Shown here in pieces: positions 11,701 through 22,959 of a DNA stretch of 64,000 bases (position 1 is the first letter of the stretch; every line of letters starts with the position of its first letter). The position numbers and the translations under genes are program-made. Source of the DNA: Megalobrama amblycephala. Its lineage: Eukaryota > Chordata > Actinopteri > Cypriniformes > Xenocyprididae. The notes under the pieces are model-generated. The model saw only the letters and a list, made by a program, of their open reading frames with translations, searched no databases and was not told the DNA's origin. Where the stretch lies: the NCBI RefSeq assembly GCF_018812025.1, contig NC_063052.1, positions 14,057,001-14,121,000 of the forward strand, written 5' to 3'.

Positions 11701-12357
11701 TTTTCATTTTTTTTTATCATTTAACATTAAAAAAATTTGAGTTTATCCAAACTTTCACCTCCTCAAAGCAATTCAGCAAAGAAATTATTTCCTGCTTTGA
11801 AAGGCAGATACAACTGTGTGTCATCAGCATAACTATGATATGAAATGCCAAATTTATTGAATAAAGAGAATCATGTATAGAGAAAAAAGCAACGGTCCTA
11901 AAATAAAGCCCTGAGGTACCCCGTAACTTACAGGAGCAGCAGAAGAACAATTATTCCCAATCTTTACAGTAAAAGTCCCAATGTAAAGCCACCCCACTTA
12001 CCCCAACACACCGCTCAAGGCTCTCTAACAAAAATGGTATGATCCAGTGTGTCAAAGGCCGCACTCAGGTCTAACAAGACCGACACAATTTCCATTGTCA
12101 ACGTCCAATAAAATTAGGGTTGTTCCGATTCCGATACTAGTATCGGAAATACCACCGATACCACAAAAATTTCTGGCATCGGTATCGGCGAGTATTTTCT
12201 TAAACAATACCTAGTTGTGCCCGCTATCTTTGCTTAACGCAGCAAATCGGAAATCAATTCTTCTTCGCGGCTCAGAATGCAAACACAGGAAGTTGTGCTG
12301 TGTTGCCACAAGCAACCACTGTTTAGAGCAGCGGAGAAGTGAAAACGCGCTAGCAGT

Positions 12358-12875
12358 ATGTCTGCTGTTTGGCAGTATTTCAGACCAGTAAAACGGCGAC
12401 ATGTCTCATATGCAATGCTGCAATTTCGAGTGGCACAAGTATTGGCAACTTTAACACAAATAACTTAATAAAGCATTTGAAGACGCGTCACCCCGCGCAA
12501 CACGATGGTTACATAAAGGCTAATGCTGCGTTCACACCAGACGCGAATGAAGCGATAAGCGCGAGTGATTTACATGTTAAGTCAATGCAAAGACGCGAAT
12601 TGACTTCCTGCGGCGCGATTCGCGTGAATGACGCGGTGCGAATTGAGCGATTCGGGCGTTTGACGCGCTTAAGATGGAGAAGGATGAGGCGTGCCAGCTT
12701 CATTCAAACAAAGAGAAATGTTTTCAAAAGACAAATAAAGATAACCGACAAAATTGTCGGGTTTATTGTTCTGGATGACCAGCTGCTGTCAGTCGTCGAA
12801 AACGTGAGATTTTTATTTAACAAAATTGTTTCTGGACTTCAAGTTTTAAAGAGATTATTTTCTTATATAGCCTAA
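12358..12875 (+). pseudogene. hAT transposase N-terminal fragment (BED zinc finger)
   Basis: An ATG at 12358 opens MSAVWQYF, the usual start of a BED finger. After a frameshift the frame from 12369 continues with CLICNAAISSG..NLIKHLKTRHP, giving the C-x2-C...H-x4-H zinc ligands at frame residues 12, 15, 36 and 41. Later residues ITDKIVGFIVLDDQLLSVV match the segment that follows the finger in hAT transposases. Between them is about 145 bp of foreign GCG-rich DNA that keeps the frame open. The DDE catalytic region is absent. Confidence 0.82.
12524..12670. mobile_element. GCG-rich repeat fragment nested in the hAT relic
   Basis: Starts near GCTGCGTTCACACCAGACGC and continues with repeated GCGAAT/ATTCGCG words. 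Its composition differs sharply from the hAT sequence on both sides. It resembles the end of a fish inverted-repeat transposon, but the matching opposite end is missing, so it is a truncated insertion or was deleted afterwards. Confidence 0.5.
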
Positions 12876-13559
12876 TTATATTCCTAGATTTATTTGTTGC
12901 ACTGTTTTTATAGTTATATTGTAAAACTAATATACCTTTTTCAGTTTACAGTGTTAGATTTGTGGCTGCATTTGAAGTTCTTTTTCACTTAAAATAAATA
13001 AATAATATAACTGACAAATGTATGTCAGATAATAAAAATACTCTAGTTCACTGTATGTTTTTCTTCTTGTTTTATTAAGGGATAAGTCTGAAGCACACCA
13101 TAAATAATTCTATCAAATCATACAGGGCTAGTAGTGTATATATATATACAGATACACACCCAGGTATCGGATCGGTACTCGGTATCGGCCGATACCCTGA
13201 GCTCAGGTATCGGAATCGGTATCGGGAATGGAAAAGGGGTATCGGAACATCTCTAAATAAAATATCATTTAATACCCTAATGAGGGCAGATTGAGTACTA
13301 TGACCAGTTCTGAACCCTGACTGAAACTTATCCATTATGTTAATCTCTGCTAAAAAAGGAGAAAGCTGATAAAACACAACCTATTCTAGGATTTTTGCAA
13401 TAAAAGTAAGTGTAGAAATTGAATGAAACGTATAATGTTTCAAACTTGGTGGCACACAACCCTCAGCCAGACTTTTGTTTACGGTTGATAAAATATATGG
13501 ACCAATAGTATCAAAAAGTGAAACTATTGTACTTACTGGAAAATCCCACAAATATGGTG

Positions 13560-14035
13560 TCATGCCTAACCAGCCATTCATCCCGCTATGATCCTGCACA
13601 TCGCCTGAGATATGCAGAACTGGGGCTGATGCAGGTCGGACCATTGAAAGGTCACTGCACTGACTTGGAGTGTAATGAGGCACAAGGAAATGGGGGCAGC
13701 CAAGAATTTTCATTCCCCGAAAGACACATGATAGATAGTTACTTGTGGATGCACCACACACAGGACCTTGAGTTTGACACAATGCTTCTTTGACCCCATT
13801 AGATCACTGTGCGTTAGTCATCAGCCACTCGCACACAAACAAACGGCTACAAACTTGAGATCATACTTAAGCAATCACACAAGCAAGAATGCACAGCACA
13901 AAATTCTGGAATACAGAACATTTGGCCAACTGTTTGGGATGGGAAAGGATTTCTCCCATTCTAAAAGTGATAAAAGCTAAAAACAAATGTTATGAATCAC
14001 ATATAACAACCTGATTGAAAAAAATATATATATAT
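13560..14035. other. Non-coding stretch, nothing recognised
   Basis: Open frames occur on both strands but show no family motif. It may be LINE-flanking DNA. Confidence 0.4.
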
Positions 14036-14042
14036 TGTACAA

Positions 14043-14580
14043 CACTGTTCAAAAGTTTTGGGGTCCGTACATTTTTTTTATGCTTTTGAAAAAAGTCTCT
14101 TATTGCATTTATTTGATCAATGCAATAAGAGTAAATATTCTGAAATATCATTACAATTTAAAAGAACTGTTTTCTATTTTAAATGCATTTTATTTCAGTG
14201 ATCAAAGCTGAATTTTCAGCATCATTACTCCAGTCTTCAGTGTCACATGATCCTTCAGAAATCATTCTAATATGCTGATCTGCTGCTCAAGAAACATTTC
14301 TGATTATTAGCAATGTTGAAAACAGTTGCGTACATTTTTTTCAGGATTCTTTGATGAATAGAAAGTTGAAAAGAACAGCATTTATCTGAAATAGAAAGCT
14401 TTTGTAACACTATACGCTACCGTTCAAAAGTTTGGAGTCAGTAAGAATTATTATTTTTTGGAAATAAATTAAAGAAATTAATAATTTTATTTAGCAAGGA
14501 TGCATTAAATTGATCAAAAGTGACAATAAAGACATTCATAATTTTAATAATGTCATAGAAAACTTCTAAAAAGCATTTTT
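14043..14580 (+). repeat. Dispersed repeat H (TTCAAAAGTTTGG ends)
   Basis: Contains CTGTTCAAAAGTTTTGGGG, TTTTCAGCATCATTACTCC, CACATGATCCTTCAGAAATC, CTACCGTTCAAAAGTTTGG and AAGGATGCATTAAATTGATC. Diverged fragments recur at 15.3-15.54, 16.19-16.29, 39.50-39.56, 60.23-60.62 and 62.95-63.12 kb. From memory this is one of the commonest non-autonomous DNA repeats of cyprinids. Confidence 0.75.
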
Positions 14581-14599
14581 GTGCCTCGCTGTACTGCAA

Positions 14600-15290
14600 A
14601 GGCTCACTTACTGACCGAAGAGAACAAGAGGGAGTCAGTAAAAGTAAATCAAACTAATCATTTTCAGTGATGTGCATTGCTTCAAATGCGGCCACAAACT
14701 AACCTATCTCTACTGAAGGCCTCGCAGGCCAGCCTTGATCCCCACTGCCACAGAGAGTCACCTTCAGCCTCTCAGTCTTCTGCAAGCACTATGAATCAGT
14801 GCAAATTATATATGCATGCTGTTGATTCTGTACCGCTGCTTGCTAATCCTGTTATTTGAGTGCCCTTGATGTGAGGGTATTGACAAAGTGTAAAGCTTGT
14901 TATTGGATTTCAGATTTTTCCCCTCCTCTCTCATTCCCTCTCGTTCCACCTGCGACATTTTGTTTGTATTAAGACTTGCTTCCTTGGTGAATGCCGGAAT
15001 GCAACCTTGTAAAACAAATTTGAGACTTTTAGGAGATTTATCGAAATCCAATCTTTGTTTGTGCCAGTAGTCATTACAGCTTGTGTATCAGTCCAAATAT
15101 GCATTAGATTTATGGTGTAGATAAGTTGGAGAGAACAGGGGCTCCTGATGAGGGTGTGGTGCTGTCAGACGTTTGTGTGTAAGAGTTTCCTTAGCTATAC
15201 TTTCGGGTCAAATAAGTCCCCATCCGTGAGCCAAGTAGGCTAAGACAATACCTTTCTTTGGGGACATTTAGGATATCCTAGTTTGACAAA
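14600..15290. other. Non-coding stretch, nothing recognised
   Basis: No recognisable gene or repeat. Confidence 0.45.
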
Positions 15291-15299
15291 TATATACAG

Positions 15300-15545
15300 T
15301 ATTAAATAATAATAATAATAATACAAATAATCATAAAACAACAGTAAAAACTGTAAATACATTTCAAATATTTTTTATTCTTAGCAATAAAAGATGCATT
15401 TTATTTGATCAAAACATACAGTAAAAACTGTAACATTACAATTTCAAATCACATTTTTTTATGTGAATATATTGTAAAATGTAATTTATTCCTGTGATCG
15501 AAAAAAAATTAAATGTAAATGCTTTATATAAACAAAAGCTGCATT
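15300..15545. repeat. Fragment of dispersed repeat H
   Basis: Degraded copy with TTCTTAGCAATAAAAGATGC, ATTTTATTTGATCAAAACAT and GCTGCATTTTCAG words. Ends are not definable. Confidence 0.45.
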
Positions 15546-15550
15546 TTCAG

Positions 15551-15958
15551 TCCTACACCTTTCCTATTCTACTTACGGAATGAACGCAGCACCATTCCAT
15601 TTTTTCCATAAGTAGAATAGGGAGCTTTTTGAAGAATACGAAAATGCGGTTTTGGCGGAAGCACTTGGAAGGCGACCATTTGTTTATATAAAGTGAAAAT
15701 GACCATTGTTTCGCTAGATAAGACTCTTATCCTCGTCTGGTATTGTTTAAAGCTCTTTGAAGCTGCACTGAAACTGTAATTTTGACCTTCAACCGTTTGG
15801 AGTCCATTGAAGTCCACTATAAGGAGAATAATCCTGGAATTTTTTCATCAAAAACCTTAATTTCTTTTTGACTGAAGAAAGAAAGACATGAACATCTTGG
15901 ATGACAAATTATCAGGAAAATTTTATTTGAAAATGAACTAATCCTTTAAGTACACTAC
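15551..15958 (+). mobile_element. Foldback family A copy
   Basis: Single right arm of family A: TTTCGCTAGATAAGACTC, GAAGCTGCACTGAAACTG, GACATGAACATCTTGGATGA and the terminus CTAATCCT directly followed by TTAA. Its upstream part TAAGTAGAATAGGGA also occurs in the copy at 1.89 kb, so both derive from the same truncated sub-form. Confidence 0.72.
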
Positions 15959-16189
15959 TTGACAGTTTCATGCACTTTTAGTATAGTTTTTATTAGTTCC
16001 AGAAGTGTACATAAAAAGGGAGTTCATATATCATACATATGACGAAAATAGCCATGTGCAGTAATATTGAAAATTGAGGATGCAATGCATTGTGGAATTG
16101 AATCAAACTGTTGACATGATAATCGTAATGGAATTGAATCATAAGACCAGTAATGATTCACACCCCTATTATCAATGAACAGTTTTGCT

Positions 16190-16300
16190 GAATATAAAGT
16201 TCAAAAGAACTGCATTTATTTGAAATCAAAATTTATTTTTTTAACATTATGAATGTCTTTACTGTCACTTATGATCAGTTAAATGTGTCTGTGGGTAAAT
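16190..16300. repeat. Fragment of dispersed repeat H
   Basis: GTTCAAAAGAACTGCATTTA and ACTGTCACTTATGATCAGTT match the body of the 14.0-kb copy. Confidence 0.45.
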
Positions 16301-16574
16301 AAAAATAAAAATACAGAAAGGTTTGAGGTTTGAGTATGGTTTAGTAGTCCTCACTATGATGAAAAAAGAGTTTTGCTCTTTAATCTATTACATTTTCCCT
16401 GAACGCAGAGTGCACAAACCTACATATTCATTACTTTTACTTATATTACTATTTTATATATTTCTATGTACTGTAATTTCCCTTTGTCCTACAATCTGCC
16501 TCCTGTCCATCCTTTGATAAGTACCTCTAAAAAGTCTTTTCAGCTGCAATTTACTGTGGGATACATTTCAAAAT

Positions 16575-16579
<5 letters not shown>

Positions 16580-16637
<58 letters not shown>
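16580..16637. repeat. (CA)n(GA)n compound microsatellite
   Basis: About 15 CA units running directly into about 12 GA units. Confidence 0.95.
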
Positions 16638-16639
16638 TC

Positions 16640-18220
16640 ACTGAGACATTGTGGTAATTAATGCTTTCAGATGTGTAATCAGCCATTTTCAACACACTGT
16701 GCTAAAGCAAGTCTCTCCTGAGAGGCAGTGATTGTGAATTATAACACTTCTCTCCAAAGTGCTGTTTCATCACAAACTTAAAAAAAAAAAAGAAAAAAGA
16801 AAGAAAATTGCACTTAAGTGAGAGAGATTTTTATGATAGTCATGTCAAAACAAAAAAAGTGATACCATTTAAATGTGTGAGGAGATTTTGCTCTCATTGC
16901 TTTCTGCAATTTCCCCACAAAGTGACATATATGGAGAGACTTTTCATTTATTGTATTTATCTCATCTCAAACTACCTAATTTGAACAGAATCGAAGGAAA
17001 ATCTCTTTTTCAGATCCTGTCTGGCACATTATAAAGATCCAGTGCGTTTGAAAGCTAAATGCAGTTCTATATTTGAGGTTATTTTATCATGTTTTATTGC
17101 AAGAACTGTACTCGTGACTACTCAGCCTGTCTTCAACCTAATTTATTCCAGCTTATGCATGTGGGTGAAGTAAGGAGCAAGTGTTCGTGGGTAAGTGAAA
17201 GCTTGCGGCTCACTGAAGGAACATCTGTCATTACCCTACAGCATGCATCCAATTAGCTGTATTTTCAGTAAATCAGTAGCTAGGGATCACTCGGGTCAAG
17301 TTCTGTAAACAACACACAGACACAAATTTAACTGTAAAAATGAGATGTGCTTCTACTTTAGAAGCAATACAGTTCTTAGAGTATTTCAAGGTAATGCTGT
17401 GATTTTCTGAAAGCACCGTTTGGGATGTTTTAGAACAACACTGTAAAAGGCAATTTAAGTGACGGACAGGTCAACATTTTTGGACTTTTCTTCAGTCCAA
17501 ATGTTTGATGGTTTGGTTAACTTCTGTTATAAAATATAACTCATAGTGCTAATAGTCTCAGCTATTTCATTTCCACACTGGCAGCTCAAGCCAGAAATAA
17601 TATAACTGAGTGATGCCTAACTACGCCCGGCTAAAAACCGCTCGCTCCCCTGTCAATTAGTAGCCTAATCATATGTTTCTGGCTTCTAGACACCTAGACT
17701 TCACAACATATACAGTAGCTCTACCCATAATGCTTTGCACAACTACTCCATCATACTGCAAGAAATTAATGAATAAAAATACATAAATAAATGTTTATAC
17801 AAATGAATGAATGTAGCTTTCTTTGTCCATGAGGGGGTTTGTTTCCAGGTGGACCATTAAAGAACGTGACACGTCTCCACCGGTCCCTTTCCATGTCTGT
17901 ATACATCTTGCAAGTGTGTCCTCTAGCACTGAGGCCTTTCACTTCTTCTTTTATCTTCTTTGGCTTATAGAGACATCCTCCAGCTGTCTACATCCTCCAG
18001 CTCGCCCTAGTGAAGAATAAGCAAGCTGTTGCCTCCTGTCAGTTTTGGGGTGAACCTTATTGTTTCCTATTGGCTGGCAGGCCACAGTGAAGGCATGTGA
18101 CAGTCACTCCTGGGAAACCACATGTTCAGTGCTGAATGTTTGTGCAAATCTTTTGATGGGAGAGGTGAGGCGTAATGAACCAATACAATTGACAGCAAAA
18201 AATTGTGCTAAACTACACTC
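16640..18220. other. Non-coding stretch, nothing recognised
   Basis: No repeat family or exon recognised. Purine-rich runs near 16.78 kb. Confidence 0.45.
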
Positions 18221-18262
18221 TTCAAGGGTTAGTTCACCTAAAAATGAAACTTCTGTCATTAA

Positions 18263-19099
18263 CCCTTAAATGCATACCTCGGGTCTTTAGTGACCTGGAA
18301 CATCATTCACTACCCTCCTCCTCATTCATTTATTAAAGTTAGACATCAACCTTCTTGGTATTCCTCAATCAATTTATTATAAACAATATAAAAAGAAAAA
18401 AATTATAAAAATATAAAAAGAATGCCTATTTTTGCGTTCATTTTGTGTAAAAATTGTATAGGGTCGCTAACGACCCGAGGTGTGTATGAGTGTACGTATA
18501 TTTTTTCTGCACAACAATAATTGAATCTTAGATGACGGAATAAGTGCAATTCACCTTTATTCCACAAGGTGGCAATATCTTATACACAATGCTGAAGTGA
18601 CGACTCATTCAGACAGAAAACGAAATAATAAGAAAAACATGAAATGGCTCAGCGATTTACTGCAGAGCAAGTACTGAACGCAATCAAATATGACTGTAAC
18701 TGTTACTGGATGGATCTGGTGAAGCTGTTAGCGATCAAAATATTGATTTTGAAGATGTTGAAAATTATATAGTTTTGAGAATACGTTTGAGATCGCGAAT
18801 GGGCTCATATTCGTGACCTCAAACATAAAAATAGTCTATTATTTGCTGAATTTACTGGGAAATGAGCTCTGACGAGGACAGTGAGGATGGCGTAAAACAT
18901 CTGCTCAAATGGAGCCCTTTCAAGCTCCAAAAGGTAACAAAATATGCTTTATTTTATTCTTCTGTAATTGTTACTCTAATATCAGAGGAGTTTTATATTA
19001 TCGCAACAGGTAGAGATCCTTCAGTGTTAGTTATAGATCCGGGTAGATAAAGACCCGAATATGTAAGAATGATTGGTGAAACAGTCATGCATTTAAGGG
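18263..19099 (+). mobile_element. piggyBac-like element, 837 bp
   Basis: Perfect 13-bp terminal inverted repeats CCCTTAAATGCAT and ATGCATTTAAGGG lie between two TTAA copies (18259-18262 and 19100-19103). The opposite arm of host element C preserves the empty site GAGTAATTAATGACAG. Subterminal motifs GGGTCTTTAGTGACC, GGGTCGCTAACGACCC and GGGTAGATAAAGACCC are further short palindromes. The TTAA target and CCC ends match piggyBac. Most transposase coding is gone. Confidence 0.93.
18862..19050 (+). pseudogene. Possible piggyBac transposase N-terminal remnant
   Basis: An acidic start, MSSDEDSEDGV, begins a 62-codon frame inside the element. Acidic N-termini are usual in piggyBac transposases, but the following residues match nothing I recognise and the DDD catalytic domain is absent. 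It may be the first codons fused by deletion to the 3' end. Confidence 0.4.
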
Positions 19100-20008
19100 T
19101 TAATTACTCACTCTCATGTCATTCCACACCCGTAAGACCTTTGTTTATCTTCGTTTTGTTGTATAAAGCAACAAAATTACACATTGTAGGTCCAGAAAAG
19201 TAGTAAAAACATTGTTAAAATTGTCAACGTGACTACAGTGGTTCAACCTTAAAGTTACAAAGCAACTAGAATACTTTTTGTGCGCAAAAACAAAACAAAA
19301 ATAACGACTTTATTCAACAAATTCATCTCTCTCCTGTCATTCTGCTACTCTATTTTTGTTGCAGCACCTGCAGGTTCTACATCTGAATGGCGACTCAGTA
19401 TTGGCCAACGCCTGATCATGTGATCAGCACCATGATGACATAGGAGCCAGCCAATAATGAGCCCGCGTTCGGACGTAAACACAAAAACGCAGCACTGTGC
19501 CAACTGCGTAACAGACATTATTTTTGTTTTGTTTTGTTTTTGAGCACAAAAAGTATTCTTGTCACTTCATAACATTGAACCACAGAAGTCACATGACTAT
19601 TTTAATGGTTTTACTTTTCTGGACACTGAATGTGGTAATTTTGTTGTTTTCAATGGAGGATAAAAAAACCTCTCGGATTTCATCAAAATATCTTAATTTG
19701 TGTTCCGAAGATGAATAAAGGTCTTACAGGTGTAGAACGACATGAGGGTGAGTAATTAATGACAGAAATTTCATTTTTGGGTGAACTAACCCTTTAAAAC
19801 CCCCTTTATTTTTATGAGTGTATTCATAGTTTTCAGCCATGTAACTGGTATGGAGACATGGAGGGCAAAAATTACAAAGAACTGCAACACATGTCTGTCA
19901 ATTTTCCATCTCAAAACAAGAAAAACAAAAATATGTGGACAAAATGCAAATTTTTGGCACTTGTGATCCATATACAGCACCTGCTGCAGTATTTCATTTA
20001 CTAAAAAC

Positions 20009-20538
20009 AATGAGAAACACCTATGAAGGTGTGCACTAATGCGCCATGATATATCAACATACAATTTACCATTAATTTAAAACGTATACATGCATATTTA
20101 ACAAACACTGCTTTTTTCCCAAAAAATAGCATTTGATAGACATTTTGAAGGATTCTTAAAAACATTTCTGCTCGATGAAAATCAAGCTTGCCATGGCTGA
20201 CATGGCCAGAGTCTGAAGAGTGTTCCAATAAACTGTCAAACAGTAATAAAAAAAAAAGTTTGACGTGCCATGAGGCAATTACTGTCAAAGCACAATCTGG
20301 AACCCTAGAATAAGCGTGTTGTGTATTTTCCTCGAAATGTGTTAATTTGCTGGCGAGACCTTTAATTTTACTAAAAACAATGAGAAACACCTATGAAGGT
20401 GTGCACTAATGCGCCGATGATATATCAACATAAAATTTACTATTAATTTAAAATGTATACATGCATATTTAACAAACACTGCTTTTTTCCCTCCAAAAAA
20501 TAGCATTTGATAGACATTTTGACGGATTCTTAAAAACT
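20009..20538. repeat. Imperfect tandem duplication, unit 1 plus start of unit 2
   Basis: Block A (20009-20163, from ACTAAAAACAATGAGAAACA) is followed by block B (20164-20368), and then block A again (20369-20538). A differs at about ten positions plus small indels. Confidence 0.88.
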
Positions 20539-20830
20539 TGTTGCATTTATTGAAGAGAAACAGTGATATTGTGTGGGCTGCACATGGGGAGGTAGAAATA
20601 ACACTAAAAAAATCAGTTCTGTTGTTGTTTTTATATATATATATCTCTCTTCATGAAACTGTTCTCAGAAACCCCTCGGCTCTGTTGACTGTGCCTCTCC
20701 ACTGCTATTATTACTTCTCACATAGCTGTCACAGCCATCACAGGCCTCAGATCGGGGAACATGCCTCTCCAGCTCTTACTTTCATTACGTCTTTCCTCCT
20801 TACATTTCCTATCCTTCTTTTACACACCCA

Positions 20831-21036
20831 TTTCTGCTCGACGAAAATCAAGCTTGCCATGGCTGACATGGCCAGAGTCTGATGGCTGTTCAAATAAACT
20901 GTCAAATAGTAAAAGAAAAAAAAGCTTGAAGTGCCATGAGGCAATTACTGTCAAAGCACAATCTGGAACCCTAGAAAAAGCGTGTTGTGTATTTTCCTCG
21001 AAATGTGTTAATTTGCTGGCGAGACCTTTAATTTGA
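20831..21036. repeat. Second copy of duplicated block B
   Basis: Repeats 20164-20368 after a 292-bp stretch that is missing from unit 1. The last 104 nt (20931-21034 against 20265-20368) differ at one position by eye. Such preservation beside a more diverged block A suggests selection or gene conversion. Confidence 0.85.
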
Positions 21037-21059
21037 GATGGTTCCCACATTCGAGTGTC

Positions 21060-21600
21060 AATATCTCGATGTGATAACTGGCTGATGGGTTTGAAGTGAT
21101 CATCATACAGGCTCTATAGGAGGACCCTTGAGCAGAATCAAACCCCCCCAACTACAACTACAGGATTAGAAACATGCAGCAAGGGGGGGGGGGAAGAAAG
21201 GAAGGAAAAAAGCCTCTGGCACAGGCTGGGCACCTGCTATTGTTCTCCGAGCTGCTAGATCGATCATTTTACAAAACCCTCATTTACATCACTGCCTTAT
21301 TAGTGCTCCGTTTTTCACTGGCTTGATGTGCTTATGTTTTCTGGTGCCAGATTTGCTTTTGATGTGTTGTGGCATGAAATTTTATTTCCATGACTCTCAT
21401 GCCCTTGAAATCAAAAACAGTTAATTCTTCATCAAGAAAGCAAAAGGCTCAAAGGCTACATTTTTTCTTTTATAATACTATAGGCTTTCATGAGCATGTT
21501 TATATCACCATTCAGAATTGAAATGAGAATGCCTTTTAAACTCGAATTTGCACTGATTTTAAATGGAGGATGTAGGATGCAAAACTGCAATTATAATTTA
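21060..21600. other. Non-coding stretch with a short G-run
   Basis: An 11-G tract lies at about 21183-21193. No other signal was recognised. Confidence 0.45.
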
Positions 21601-21604
21601 AAAA

Positions 21605-21872
21605 AACGCTTTATTAAAAAAACTAGAACTAAAAGTATAGTGTAGTTTTTACAGCTTTTATTAATCTAGTATTTCATTTACAAATACAGTCCATTGCTAA
21701 TGCACTAGTTGTATAATGTTACTTTATACAACTGTTAAAAATGTATTAGTATGTAAAAATTAACTTCAACTATCAATGCTGAATGCAGTTCATTGTTATT
21801 TCATATTAGCTATTGCATTAACATTTTAACACAAAGGCCTATATACAATACATTTCTGAGCCTTATTTTAAA
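21605..21872. repeat. Degraded MITE ending AAAGTGTTACC
   Basis: Right end GAGCCTTATTTTAAAGTGTTACC-like (21848-21870), with internal TGCATTAACA and TTCATTGTTATTTCAT words. It resembles the element at 37.16-37.40 kb, whose left end is GGTAATACTTTACAATAAG. Confidence 0.5.
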
Positions 21873-21879
21873 GTGTTAC

Positions 21880-22950
21880 CATAATTTATATGCATTTGAT
21901 TATATTTAATAAAAGACCTTTCAATTTTCTCAAAGTCTTCAAAATAACATGAAGCCGGAGATGGAAACAGAACACAGAAGCTGTGTTGCACTAATACAGT
22001 TCTTTTCTTGTTTGAATAACGTGTGTTGAATTTCTTTGAATTGCAATCCTCTAAATTGGACTTTCTGTCATTTCAATTCAAACTCCAGTTCAGCATCCTG
22101 TGGGCTTAGCCAATTCAAATTCTACTTTATTAACTAAAGAAGCCAATTCCTGAAATTTTCCCATCCCTGATATCAAGCCAGTTTCGAAATTTGAAAACAA
22201 TATATTCACCAAACCATTGGGTTTATAGGAGAATTCCCTCAGATATTGTGTGACTTGTATAAATACCACCAAGCCCAAATCTAGCCGTTCTTATGCGAGC
22301 TTAACTTTTCAGCTTTATATGACAGATTTATACCGCTCAAATAACTCTGTAAGCTGACATCAAAAGTAAAGGTAACTCAACCACGGTCAAACAAAAGTCT
22401 CAAATATCTGAATACTGAGCAGAAACTAGGCTACTCCGTGACAAGCCAACACCAGTTTTTAGAAGGATCTTGTCATTAAAGAGTCATTTTGTTTTCTGAC
22501 ATGTTGTGACACTGTAGCATGTCACGGTGACAAGTTGACTTGCATAAGCAGGGCACGTTTCATTATCGAAATGTGTCTATCACAATGCTACCCCTATTAA
22601 ATGAGGACTAAACTCAACCTTCCTGCCTCAACTTTCTCAAAATAGTCATGAAAAACAATACCTCAAAATATTACAACCTGCATTTCAACTCAAATCTTCA
22701 GATTATGTTAGGGCTCACCGATTTTCGAAATTCAAAAGAGTATTTTGACATATCATTTCACTTTCTGCGCTGCTAGTATTATGATGCTAGTTTCCTAAAC
22801 CCTCCCCCAATCTGGAATTGGTCAATTTAAAGCCGCTGTTGCAATGTTGCATTGGACAGGATTCCTCAAACAATCACAGCAAAGTTTCGATAGCACCACA
22901 GTATTTGCACGTTTCGTCGAATCAACCTAAATTTGTTTTAAAATAAGATA
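21880..22950. other. Non-coding stretch, nothing recognised
   Basis: No clear repeat or exon. Confidence 0.4.
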
Positions 22951-22959
22951 ATTCTGACT

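Larger units (their letters stand above)
12115..13255 (+). mobile_element. hAT transposon remnant with BED finger, 1141 bp
   Basis: Starts TAGGGTTGTTCCGATTCC and ends TATCGGAACATCTCTA, related inverted ends rich in GATACCG/CGGTATC. Flanked by a perfect 8-bp duplication AATAAAAT at 12107-12114 and 13256-13263. It interrupts the antisense LINE. Inside is the start of a BED-type hAT transposase and a later fragment of the same protein, with most of the gene deleted. Confidence 0.93.
11716..13545 (-). mobile_element. L2-like LINE reverse-transcriptase relic, split by a hAT
   Basis: On the minus strand, 13264-13545 reads with frameshifts through AEGCVPPSLKH, FIAKILE and MDKFQSGFRTGHSTQSALI. After the hAT insertion, 12106-11716 reads on through DVDNGNC, VPQGFILGPLLFSLY and ISYHSYADDTQLY. 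These are the ordered fingers/palm motifs of a non-LTR retrotransposon reverse transcriptase, and YADD (codons at 11820-11831) is the catalytic metal-binding box. Stops and frame changes show it is dead. The motif style resembles the L2/Rex group. Neither the endonuclease nor the 3' end is visible. Confidence 0.85.
18224..19795. mobile_element. Inverted-repeat element C (GGGTTAGTTCACC ends), interrupted
   Basis: Begins AGGGTTAGTTCACCTAAAAA and ends with the complement GGGTGAACTAACCCT, followed by TTAA. The arms share AATGAAA/TTTCATT, CTGTCATTAATTACTC and GTTCCGAAGATGAATAAAGG/CCTTTGTTTATCTTCG. The whole is non-coding and highly palindromic. A piggyBac-like element sits inside the left arm at its TTAA. 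This family is, from memory, very abundant in cyprinid genomes. Confidence 0.85.

Noticed and set aside
11716..13545. Endogenous retrovirus reverse transcriptase
   Set aside because: The motifs (SGFR, GHST, VPQG.ILGPLLF, YADD) are in non-LTR LINE style. There are no LTRs, gag, protease or primer-binding site.
20001..20390. 129-codon minus frame, similar to the frame at 20820-21050
   Set aside because: The similarity comes from the DNA duplication. Neither frame has a start, splice context or family motif, and indels in block A change the frame.
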